From: Chlamydiales bacterium STE3
Lineage (GTDB): Bacteria; Chlamydiota; Chlamydiia; Chlamydiales; Parachlamydiaceae
DNA length: 64,000 bases
Reading direction: 5' to 3'
Assembly (NCBI GenBank): GCA_011125455.1
Contig: VKHO01000041.1
Span: 29,710-93,709 of the forward strand
The notes under the pieces are model-generated. The model was not told the origin of the DNA. It made no database searches and saw only the letters and a list, made by a program, of their open reading frames with translations. Position 1 is the first letter of the stretch. Each line of letters begins with the position of its first letter. The position numbers and the translations under genes were made by a program. Below, piece by piece: positions 9,215-16,482 of the stretch.

Positions 9215-10149
9215 AGTTTCTCTATCGCTCTCAGTTTAGCGCTTCGACTCCTCGGATTCATCTCCATCTCCTCCGTTGAGGGCTCTACCGGTTTTCGAGT
9301 TAGCACTACCGCTTCAGGGATTTTATCTAAAAACATGCCCCCTATTCCTGAGGTGCTAATCTTATCGCTTTCAGCATCTTTAAAAAAATGTTTCACAATG
9401 CGATCTTCTAAACTATGAAAAGTAATTACTGCCAAACGCCCACCTGGGCTTAAAACTTTTAAGGAAGCCGCTAAAAATTGTTCTAGTTTTCTTAATTCTT
9501 GATTCACAGCAATTCTAATTGCTTGAAATGTGCGTGTTAAAGGATGTATTTTAGATTTTTTTAACCATATAGGCTCTCTTAACACAGGATCTAGTAATGC
9601 AACCAATTCCAACGTTGTTTTAATGGGCTTTAATTTTCTCTCTCTAATAATTACTTGGACAACCTTTCGCCATTTTTTCTCTTCGCCATAAACTTTAAGG
9701 ATATGCCCAAGGTCTCTTTCTCCCCAGGAATTAACAATTTCTTCCGCCGTTAGCGTTTGTCTTTGGTCCATTCTCATATCCAGGGGACCGTCTCGTAAAA
9801 AACTAAACCCTTTCTCTGGCATATCCAACTGCATGGAAGAAACTCCTAAATCCACTAAAATTCCCTCAACGTGCTTTACATTAGCAAGAGTCAGAATTTC
9901 TTCAATTTCAGCAAAATTTTTATGAAAAAATAAAGTTTTTTCTTCGTAGGGTGCTAACCGCTTGGAGGCAATTTTTAAGGCTATTTCATCTTGATCAACC
10001 CCCACAAATTGTTGTAATTCAGGATGTTGCTTTAAAAAAGCTTCGGCATGCCCCCCAGCTCCTAGAGTCCCATCAACAAAAGTTTTTAAAGGTTTATCTT
10101 TGAAAATATTTAAGCATTCATCTAAGAGTACGGATTGGTGGGCATTCAT
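9211..10149 (-). CDS. rsmH: 16S rRNA (cytosine1402-N4)-methyltransferase RsmH (MraW)
   Basis: The 312-aa SAM-dependent enzyme methylates C1402 of 16S rRNA. Visible motifs are HQSVLLDECL at the N-terminus and the SAM-binding VDGTLGAGGHAEAFL (about 25-39). The characteristic GILVDLGVSSMQLD and LAVITFHSLEDRIVKHFF motifs follow, and the C-terminus is NPRSRSAKLRAIEK. It is the first gene of the minus-strand division operon. The 154-bp gap upstream separates it from the divergent CT273-like gene and should hold promoters for both. Confidence 0.96.
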   Translation of the reverse strand: MNAHQSVLLDECLNIFKDKPLKTFVDGTLGAGGHAEAFLKQHPELQQFVGVDQDEIALKIASKRLAPYEEKTLFFHKNFAEIEEILTLANVKHVEGILVDLGVSSMQLDMPEKGFSFLRDGPLDMRMDQRQTLTAEEIVNSWGERDLGHILKVYGEEKKWRKVVQVIIRERKLKPIKTTLELVALLDPVLREPIWLKKSKIHPLTRTFQAIRIAVNQELRKLEQFLAASLKVLSPGGRLAVITFHSLEDRIVKHFFKDAESDKISTSGIGGMFLDKIPEAVVLTRKPVEPSTEEMEMNPRSRSAKLRAIEKL

Positions 10150-10303
10150 AAATTAAGTCTTTTTTTGCAAAAACAGCTGGTTTTGTTAAGATATTAATAG
10201 AGATTTAACTTGTTTAAAAGAATATTATTCTGCAAGTATAGGTGGCTCTGCAGTTCCGAAGAGCGCGAGGGCTTTTTCAATATAAGCACAATGTAGGTAT
10301 CAC

Positions 10304-10753
10304 ATGGCCACAATTGATCAGCTCGACATGAGCGTCCACAGTAATTATGCTCTCAGAATTATGCTAACAGAGCAGATTAACAGCCAACTGAGGCTGACTG
10401 AAGCTTCCAGCATTCCTCCTCAAATTCAAATGGTGGACATTTATCCTAAGCTTTCAGAATTGGATTTGCTTTTAGGCATTGTCCCCCTAGCAACCCCCTG
10501 GGCATTTTTCTATCCTCCCAAAAAGTTCCAAACAATCCGGAGAAATCCTTTTTCCTTTTTTAGAGTGGGACCAAGCTTTGGATCGTTGGAACATCAAGCG
10601 GAAGAAGAGGCAAAACTTGCTCAAATTCCCGTTAATACTTCTGAAGAAATAGCGGAAAAGCAAATCTTATCAGGTTGTTTGAAGCAAATGAACAAAATTA
10701 ATGACATGCTATCTTACATTATTGGTCGCATGGGACAATTTCTCCAAGGGTAA
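10304..10753 (+). CDS. Conserved chlamydial hypothetical protein (CT273-like)
   Basis: A 149-residue soluble protein with no domain I can name. The central part (PLATPWAFFYPPKKFQTIRR) is proline- and aromatic-rich, and the C-terminus is a helix (ILSGCLKQMNKINDMLSYII). The position, divergent from rsmH and followed by a TPR protein, matches CT273-CT274 of Chlamydia trachomatis, so I call it the CT273 type by synteny. It is 3 bp from the next gene, so they form an operon. Function unknown. Confidence 0.75.
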   Translation: MATIDQLDMSVHSNYALRIMLTEQINSQLRLTEASSIPPQIQMVDIYPKLSELDLLLGIVPLATPWAFFYPPKKFQTIRRNPFSFFRVGPSFGSLEHQAEEEAKLAQIPVNTSEEIAEKQILSGCLKQMNKINDMLSYIIGRMGQFLQG

Positions 10754-10756
10754 TAA

Positions 10757-11152
10757 ATGAGTAAAATTAATTGGCAGAGATCTTTAGGATGGTCTGAAGA
10801 TCAACTTGAAGATTTACGCTATGCTGGCTACGCCTATATTCGTCAGGGCAAATATGACATTGCCTTATCTTTTTTTGAAGCACTTACGGTGCTAGATCCT
10901 AGCAGCTCTTATGATGCACAAACTCTCGGGGCTATTTATCTTCAGATGAATAATCCTATAAAAGCTCTGAAATGTTTTGATAAAGCGCTAAAATTGGAAG
11001 CAGAGCATGCCCCTACCCTTCTCAATGTGACCAAAGCCTTATTTATGATTGGAAAAAAAGGTGAGGGTTTAAAGCTTGCCCATATTCTAGAGCGGGAGCC
11101 CGACCGAGAGATTGCCAATGTCGCTAAAGCCCTCATTTTAGCCTATAGCTAA
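10757..11152 (+). CDS. Small TPR protein (CT274-like)
   Basis: The 131-residue protein is essentially three tetratricopeptide repeats: AGYAYIRQGKYDIALSFFEA, then LGAIYLQMNNPIKALKCFDKAL, then VTKALFMIGKKGEGLKLAH. The size and three-TPR layout resemble class II type III secretion chaperones of the LcrH/SycD group. That is a resemblance in fold, not proof of function. Context is the CT273/CT274 pair. The stop is 20 bp from the convergent aminotransferase stop. Confidence 0.8.
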   Translation: MSKINWQRSLGWSEDQLEDLRYAGYAYIRQGKYDIALSFFEALTVLDPSSSYDAQTLGAIYLQMNNPIKALKCFDKALKLEAEHAPTLLNVTKALFMIGKKGEGLKLAHILEREPDREIANVAKALILAYS

Positions 11153-11172
11153 TCCTTCCATAAATTTACTCT

Positions 11173-12336
11173 TTAAATTTTTAAAATTTTCTTTAAAGAA
11201 TCGCAGATATAATCCACATTTTCTTCTGTAAGCTCATAATACAAAGGAAACGAGAGGGCTTCTCGATAATATTTCTCCATTTCGGGAAAGTATTCGCTAA
11301 TATCACCCATATAGCTATAGCAAGGCATTTTATAGAGGGGCAAGTAATGATACTGTGTTCCAATATTTTTCCTTTTCAGTTCACTCATGAGCATTGTTTT
11401 AGAAATGCCAAAACGGGTTTCATCAATTTGTACGACAAATAGATGATAGGCACTTTGAGAATCATACTTCTTATCAAATAATTTTATGCCTGGGAGCCCT
11501 TCTAAATTACTGCGATAGCGTTTGACAAGCTGGCGCCTTTTGGCAATAAAACTCTCAATTTTTTTCAATTGCGAAATTCCTAAAGCTGCCTGCATCTCAG
11601 TGAGATGATAATTATTTGAAGGGATAACTACTTCATAGTACCATGGGGCTTCCTTGCCTTTTAAATACTTTTGTTCCCGTACAATTCCGCTATTCCTAAT
11701 TACCTGCAATCGGTGATACATTTCTGGATCGTTTGTTGTCACCATCCCTCCTTCCCCCGATGTAATTTGTTTGACGGGATGAAAACTAAAAATGGTCATC
11801 AAGCTGCTACAACAGGATCCTACTTTTTTCCCATTAGGATAATAAGAGCCTAAAGCATGCGCCGCATCCTCGATAATCGTCACCTTTGAGGTTTTAATGC
11901 TTTTGTCTAGGAGAGGAATATCCACGGCGATTCCAGAAAAATGAACAGGCAATATAAAAAGTTTCCCTCTCGTAGATTGGTGTTCTAGATTATTCTTTAT
12001 CAGATTCAGATCCATATTACCGCTAGATCGATTGATATCAATAAAAAGCGGCTTGGCCCCTAGCTCTGTTCCTGCAGCTACTGTCGCTATGAAAGTATTG
12101 GGGGTGACAATGATCTGATCGGAAGCGTTCATGCCTGCAGCCTTGTACGCACCCGCTAAAGCGGTAGACCCGCTAGAAAAAGCAACTGCAAAAGAAGCTC
12201 CAACATAACGAGCAATCCTCTCTTCGAATTCCTTCACTCTACTTCCGCGGGTAATTACAGGAGCCATCAAGCTTTTCGAGACAGCCTGAAGATCATTTTC
12301 ATCAATTGATTGTTTTGCGTAAGGGAAAAAATCCAT
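11173..12336 (-). CDS. DegT/DnrJ/EryC1/StrS aminotransferase (PseC-like)
   Basis: A 387-aa PLP-dependent sugar aminotransferase. The N-terminus PYAKQSIDENDLQAV and VITRGSRVKEFEERI are family signatures. IIEDAAHALGSYYPNGKKVGS carries the PLP-ring Asp, and SFHPVKQITSGEGG carries the Schiff-base lysine. The overall pattern is closest to PseC, which makes UDP-4-amino-4,6-dideoxy-AltNAc for pseudaminic acid-type sugars. ArnB- or QdtB-like substrates are also possible. No other pse genes are nearby. It probably supplies an amino sugar for lipopolysaccharide or surface glycan. It is transcribed toward the convergent TPR gene. Confidence 0.85.
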   Translation of the reverse strand: MDFFPYAKQSIDENDLQAVSKSLMAPVITRGSRVKEFEERIARYVGASFAVAFSSGSTALAGAYKAAGMNASDQIIVTPNTFIATVAAGTELGAKPLFIDINRSSGNMDLNLIKNNLEHQSTRGKLFILPVHFSGIAVDIPLLDKSIKTSKVTIIEDAAHALGSYYPNGKKVGSCCSSLMTIFSFHPVKQITSGEGGMVTTNDPEMYHRLQVIRNSGIVREQKYLKGKEAPWYYEVVIPSNNYHLTEMQAALGISQLKKIESFIAKRRQLVKRYRSNLEGLPGIKLFDKKYDSQSAYHLFVVQIDETRFGISKTMLMSELKRKNIGTQYHYLPLYKMPCYSYMGDISEYFPEMEKYYREALSFPLYYELTEENVDYICDSLKKILKI

Positions 12337-12825
12337 TGGAACCTGCTATTTGAATAAAATTTCTACATAAATGTTTTGCTGCAAAAATAATACTTTATTT
12401 TTTTCAATTTAGCCTTCTTTTTTTCGACAATGCGTGAGCCATTTTGAAGATAGCCATTTTTTTCCTTTTGTGTTCGTCCCCCCATACCTATTTTTTTAGA
12501 TCAATATACGAAAGCTTTTTTAAAAAATAAGCATTTACAGAAGATCGCTTATGTTTGATTTCTTCGCAAAACAGTGAGGATCGTCATAATGATACGTATA
12601 ACGGACAACAGCAACCACTACTCTTCAAGAAAAGGACTTCAAACTCCAAGCCAAAATGATTTTTGCCAAAGCTGGGATCCTTCTTGCTGCGCCAATAACT
12701 ACTTTAAAACAATCCGGCTTGAACGGGGAGCAACTTTTGGAGACTTCAAATGTAGATCTTTGCGTTCATGAACACATAAAACAAGTTGGCCTTCCTTGAG
12801 CAAGAATTGAGGCCCTTGAACAATT
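12337..12825. other. 489-bp intergenic region, AT-rich, possible gene remnant
   Basis: Lies between two minus-strand genes (the aminotransferase and mreC). It contains poly-T tracts at 12395-12520, no tRNA or clear terminator, and a weak coding-like stretch at 12588-12799, listed separately. Confidence 0.5.
12588..12799 (+). pseudogene. Possible small frameshifted ORF remnant
   Basis: An ATG at 12588 follows an AGGA at good spacing and reads MIRITDNSN. Around 12608-12618 the frame that looks protein-like shifts by one base and continues TTLQEKDFKLQAKMIFAKAG ... to a TGA at 12797. If a single base is wrong or lost, one ORF of about 70 codons would result. I do not recognise it. It could equally be chance, because no homology can be seen by eye. 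Confidence 0.22.
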
Positions 12826-13878
12826 TTAGTAAAATTGTGTAGGGATCTTAACACCGCGATCGTATCCAAGGGGTGGCAGAACAAAAACTAAAGACAAATC
12901 TTGCAGATTCTTCACAATAGGTTTTGCCTCAAGCTCATAGTAATAATCTCCCTCCTTTAAAGGAGTAATATGAGTCACAATTCCCACTTTTAACCCTGGT
13001 GGGAAAACCCCATCCATTCCTGTTGTAACAAGGTGATCATTGACTTGGATAACTGGGATGCTTGGGCCTTTAGTACCTGTGGGTTCTCCCGTTCTTAAAT
13101 CCCTCGCAGGACCTTCTTCATCGGGAAAGTCATAATTAAAACCCGTTCCTACCAGAACTTGTTTTTTGGATCGCCAGAGAGGCAAGCTCTGTCCACTTAG
13201 TTCTCCTTTGGCAAGTAGGAGATCATCGCGAGAAACCCTAACAGAAGGGCTTAAACCGCAATCTGTGATTAAACGGACTCGCGATTGTTTTTTACCTACA
13301 TAGTCAATTAAACCAACTACAGAGTCACCGAGAACAACAGGGCTATTCTTAGCAACAATCTGCTCGTTTGAAGACTTATTATCCGCTTCGCCTAAATTAA
13401 TCCATAGAGAGCTATTCCACGAATTGGCAGCTCGGAAAATGACTTTAGCTGGTAAAGAGGAAAGTCGCAAACGAAAGAGTTCTAAGATTCTTTTTTGGTG
13501 GTTAAAAAAAGCCTGCTTTAAATCATCGTGGCTTTCAGGAAAGTATTGTTCATTAAAACCTTGAGAAAGTAGGCTAAGTTCCTGCTCCAGCAGCTCTTTT
13601 AAACGTACAATCTCTTCATGAAGAAGTCGATTTTCGAGTTTTAAACGTTGGACTTCTTCTTCGCATATCGCCGTCTGGTCCCTTGGCTGACTTTTCAAAG
13701 TCATACCGGCAGCTTGAGAATGCACAAAAGCTTTTGTTTGGACAACTTTTTCAAAAGAAGGGGTAAAAGTGCTAATTGCCAGGACTCTTAGTTGATGGGC
13801 GATAGAAGCAGGCATGAAAAGGAGAATGCAGAGAAGAAAAGCAAGAAGAAAATAAATTTTTTTTGAGCTTCGGTACAT
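12826..13878 (-). CDS. mreC: Rod-shape determining protein MreC
   Basis: A 350-residue membrane-anchored protein. There is a TM helix at about 7-27 (KIYFLLAFLLCILLFMPASI), a coiled coil at about 65-100 (EEEVQRLKLENRLLHEEIVR), then the MreC beta domain. That domain carries SPVVLGDSVVGLIDYVGKKQ, VRLITDCGLSPSVRV and HLVTTGMDGVFPPGLKVGIV. MreC links MreB to wall synthesis, and in chlamydiae the MreB system works in division. The gene is 3 bp downstream of the aminotransferase gene, matching the CT637-CT638 neighbourhood of Chlamydia. Confidence 0.9.
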   Translation of the reverse strand: MYRSSKKIYFLLAFLLCILLFMPASIAHQLRVLAISTFTPSFEKVVQTKAFVHSQAAGMTLKSQPRDQTAICEEEVQRLKLENRLLHEEIVRLKELLEQELSLLSQGFNEQYFPESHDDLKQAFFNHQKRILELFRLRLSSLPAKVIFRAANSWNSSLWINLGEADNKSSNEQIVAKNSPVVLGDSVVGLIDYVGKKQSRVRLITDCGLSPSVRVSRDDLLLAKGELSGQSLPLWRSKKQVLVGTGFNYDFPDEEGPARDLRTGEPTGTKGPSIPVIQVNDHLVTTGMDGVFPPGLKVGIVTHITPLKEGDYYYELEAKPIVKNLQDLSLVFVLPPLGYDRGVKIPTQFY

Positions 13879-13881
13879 AGC

Positions 13882-15075
13882 CTAATTAAAAAGAGCACAG
13901 ATTGATTCAATCACATAGTCTAAGTTAGAGGGGTTTAAACCTGCAATATTAATGCGCCCATTAGAATGAAGATAAATCCCCTTCTCTTCCCTTAGTCTAA
14001 GAGCTTTTTCAGGATCTATTCCAATAAGAGAAAAAAAGCCTTGTTCGCGACGTAAATGAGAGAAGTCTTCTCTACAGCCTTTGTTCTCTAACCCCATCGC
14101 TAGCTGTTCCCGCATTGCGTTAATACGCATACGCATACTAGAAATGTCTTTCAGCCATTCCTTTTTTAAAAAGGGGTCAGCTAAAATGGTAGCAATCAAT
14201 CGTCCCGCATGGAGAGGAGGAGAGGAGTAGATCGTGCGGACAATCTGCTTAATATGGCTTGCGCATTTATTTACAGTCTCCTTTTTATGAGCAACAACAG
14301 CAAATAGCCCAGCCCGTTCGCCATAAAGGCCAAAATTTTTCGAATAAGAGCTGCACACGAGCATTTCATGGCCTTCAGCTAAAAAAAGCCTAATCGGCAT
14401 GGCATCTTCCTCCACACCAACGCCAAACCCTTGATAAGCATTATCAAAGATGGGAAAGACCTGCTGGCTTAGAAGGGCTTTTGATAGCTCTTGCCATTCC
14501 TTAAAATACAAATCCGCACCTGTAGGATTATGGCAGCAGCTATGTAGAACAATAGAGGATCCTGGCGGTAAAGTTTTGATAAAGGCACGCATTGCCGCAA
14601 AATCGATCGAATGCGTCCTTACATCGTAATAAGGATAGTGTAAAACTTTTAAACCAGCAGCTGAAAAAAGAGGGGCATGGTTAGGCCATGTGGGATTAGG
14701 CAAGTATAAGTGGCGGCTTACCTCTTGGCTTAAAAAGTTAGCAGCGAGATTTAAAGCTCCTGTGCCACCAATTGTTTGGCAGGCAAACACCTTTTCTCTT
14801 TCCAGCTTTTCGCCAAAAATAAGCTTTAAGCTTTCTTCTATGTATACTCTATTACCCTCTATAGGTTGGTATTCTTTATCAAGATGTTGTTCAAGGATTA
14901 ACTGCTCTGCTTTTTTTACTGCCTGCAACACATAGGGTCTGCCGTTAGCCGTTTGGTAACTGCCAATACCTAGATTTATTTTTAATGGCCTGGGGTCCTC
15001 TGAGAATAGAATCGGTAAAATCAAAATGGAATCATCTGGAGCGCGGTCAATAGATTCTAAAAAAGATGCACTCAT
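13882..15075 (-). CDS. Class I aspartate/aromatic aminotransferase
   Basis: A 397-residue PLP enzyme of the AspC/TyrB group. Visible signatures are LPNPTWPNHAPLF, SIVLHSCCHNPTGADL (PLP contact), PIFDNAYQGFGVG and CSSYSKNFGLYGERAG (Schiff-base lysine in SYSKN). INIAGLNPSN near the C-terminus carries the substrate-binding region. It interconverts aspartate or aromatic amino acids with the 2-oxo acids. The start ATG has a strong AGAGGGGA 8 bp upstream. A MITE end lies just beyond, at 15093-15126. It forms an operon with mreC and is the counterpart of CT637. Confidence 0.9.
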   Translation of the reverse strand: MSASFLESIDRAPDDSILILPILFSEDPRPLKINLGIGSYQTANGRPYVLQAVKKAEQLILEQHLDKEYQPIEGNRVYIEESLKLIFGEKLEREKVFACQTIGGTGALNLAANFLSQEVSRHLYLPNPTWPNHAPLFSAAGLKVLHYPYYDVRTHSIDFAAMRAFIKTLPPGSSIVLHSCCHNPTGADLYFKEWQELSKALLSQQVFPIFDNAYQGFGVGVEEDAMPIRLFLAEGHEMLVCSSYSKNFGLYGERAGLFAVVAHKKETVNKCASHIKQIVRTIYSSPPLHAGRLIATILADPFLKKEWLKDISSMRMRINAMREQLAMGLENKGCREDFSHLRREQGFFSLIGIDPEKALRLREEKGIYLHSNGRINIAGLNPSNLDYVIESICALFN

Positions 15076-15092
15076 TATTTAATCCCCTCTGT

Positions 15093-15126
15093 AAGCAAAG
15101 CAAGTTATGCATGAGGCCTATTAAAC
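15093..15126. repeat. Solo end of the rpoD-flanking MITE-like element
   Basis: This 34-bp stretch matches the right end of the element at 51081-51248 with three or four mismatches, including the shared core GCAAAGCAAGTTATGCA and the CTATTAAAC terminus. The interior of the element is missing. It lies directly upstream of the ribosome site of the aspC-type gene, about 17-50 bp from its ATG. Confidence 0.7.
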
Positions 15127-15205
15127 GTATGTTAACAGAAAAGCAATTGCTGTAAAATAAGTAGACGCGTTAAAATCCGTTGCCAAGCTGATCCATTTGA
15201 AGTTG

Positions 15206-15278
15206 GGGGCGTTAGCTCAGTTGGTAGAGCGCAACAATGGCATTGTTGAGGTCAACGGTTCGATCCCGTTACGCTCCA
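15206..15278 (+). tRNA. tRNA-Ala(GGC)
   Basis: A complete cloverleaf: acceptor GGGGCGT/ACGCTCC with one G-T pair, D arm GCTC AGTTGGTA GAGC, anticodon stem CAACA/TGTTG with loop ATGGCAT (anticodon GGC), T arm AACGG TTCGATC CCGTT, and discriminator A. It is 73 nt. Its last 10 bases overlap the stop-codon end of the convergent NYN gene. Confidence 0.95.
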
Positions 15279-15889
15279 AATTCCCAATCATTATCATCCT
15301 TTTGAAAAGCGTTCAGCCATCTTTCAAAATCTGAAATCCTTTTTTGTTGTTTCTCTCTCACCTTTTTATAGTAGGGATCTTCGGCTAGCGCCGCTTCAAA
15401 AGACCTCAAATAGTATTCATCTACAGTTTCTTTTTGCTCGACGGGGAAATTTAAAGGAGGGATCTCTTTACTGACTTTCTTCTTCAAAGAAGGTTGTATT
15501 CTCTTTCGCCAGCGCTGGTTTAAAAGTGCAAAAAAATCTTCAACGGTTTGAGTATGGGCCCCTTTTATTCTTGCTTGCCAAGCAAGTTTTTTGTCGGAGG
15601 TCACAACTATCTCTTTGCGCGGGTTGGCAACTCTTTTTAACTCATCTAAGATGCATTCATCGGCCGTTTCGCCTTCATCAGTAAATAAGATTTCAAAATT
15701 TTGGACGTAATTTTTTTCTCTTAATCCTTTTTGATAATGAGAATCAAAAACGATTGTAGCACTGATATGGAAAGCATTGATTTTTTGGCTAAGGTCTTCA
15801 ATGATCTTCTCCCTTTGACGTTGAAGATCCCCATCGCCCGCTTTCGCCACGCGAAAAAGCAAATTATACCCATCTATGAAGTAGTGCAT
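15269..15889 (-). CDS. NYN (YacP-like, PIN-fold) RNA nuclease
   Basis: A 206-aa protein starting MHYFIDGYNLLFRV, the NYN/YacP opening with its first catalytic Asp. Further acidic residues follow in IVFDSHYQKG, TADECILDEL and VVTSDKKLAW, the usual four-acid PIN/NYN set. YacP-type (Rae1-like) enzymes cleave RNA, in Bacillus on the ribosome. The C-terminal third is basic and linker-like. Its ATG abuts the rdgB stop with a one-base overlap. Its own stop lies inside the opposite-strand tRNA-Ala gene. Confidence 0.85.
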   Translation of the reverse strand: MHYFIDGYNLLFRVAKAGDGDLQRQREKIIEDLSQKINAFHISATIVFDSHYQKGLREKNYVQNFEILFTDEGETADECILDELKRVANPRKEIVVTSDKKLAWQARIKGAHTQTVEDFFALLNQRWRKRIQPSLKKKVSKEIPPLNFPVEQKETVDEYYLRSFEAALAEDPYYKKVREKQQKRISDFERWLNAFQKDDNDWEFGA

Positions 15890-16482
15890 TAGCGAAGAGT
15901 GTGCAATGTCGAGAGAAGACGCTCAAAGGCTTTATAGCGATGAGAAATACGGTTTTTAACGCTTTCACTAAGTTCGGCAAATGATTTGTCATAATCATGC
16001 TTAACGAAAAGAGCATCATAGCCAAATCCACCATTGCCTCTTTCCTTAGGAAGGATAAACCCCTCGCATGTAGCGACGGTAGATTTAATAATTCCTTGCG
16101 GGCCTGCTAGTGCTAGGGCACATTCAAAATAAGCATGCCTTGATTCGCCTTCTAAAGAGCTCATTTTTTTAAGAAGTTTTTGGCAATTATCCCGATCTGT
16201 TGCCTTTTCCCCAGCGTACCTACTGGAAAGGATACCTGGTTCTCCATTTAAAGAAGGGACTACTAAGCCAGAATCATCCCCTAAGGCATAGCAATTTAAC
16301 GCCTGGGAAACATAAAGAGCCTTGGCCTTAGCATTTTCTTGAAAGGAATTTCCCGTTTCTTCGGGAAGAGCCAATTGAGGAAAATGGCTCATCCACAGAA
16401 CTTCCCAATGAGGAAAAAGGGTTAACAAAGAGCGAAATTCTCTGACTTTTTGGAGATTCGCGCTTGCAATAACAATTTTCAT
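15889..16482 (-). CDS. rdgB: dITP/XTP pyrophosphatase RdgB/HAM1
   Basis: The 197-aa house-cleaning enzyme hydrolyses dITP, ITP and XTP to monophosphates. Motifs seen are IASANLQKVREFRSLL at the N-terminus, ALGDDSGLVVPSLNGEPGILSSRYAG (catalytic Asp and substrate loop), GFGYDALF and ISHRYKAFERL at the end. It overlaps the greA stop and the NYN start by one base each, so greA-rdgB-NYN form a tight minus-strand unit. Confidence 0.93.
   Translation of the reverse strand: MKIVIASANLQKVREFRSLLTLFPHWEVLWMSHFPQLALPEETGNSFQENAKAKALYVSQALNCYALGDDSGLVVPSLNGEPGILSSRYAGEKATDRDNCQKLLKKMSSLEGESRHAYFECALALAGPQGIIKSTVATCEGFILPKERGNGGFGYDALFVKHDYDKSFAELSESVKNRISHRYKAFERLLSTLHTLR

Noticed and set aside
12699..12884. 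61-codon minus-strand frame overlapping the mreC 3' end
   Set aside because: It overlaps MreC in another frame and has no family features. The plus-strand remnant at 12588-12799 is slightly more protein-like but also weak.
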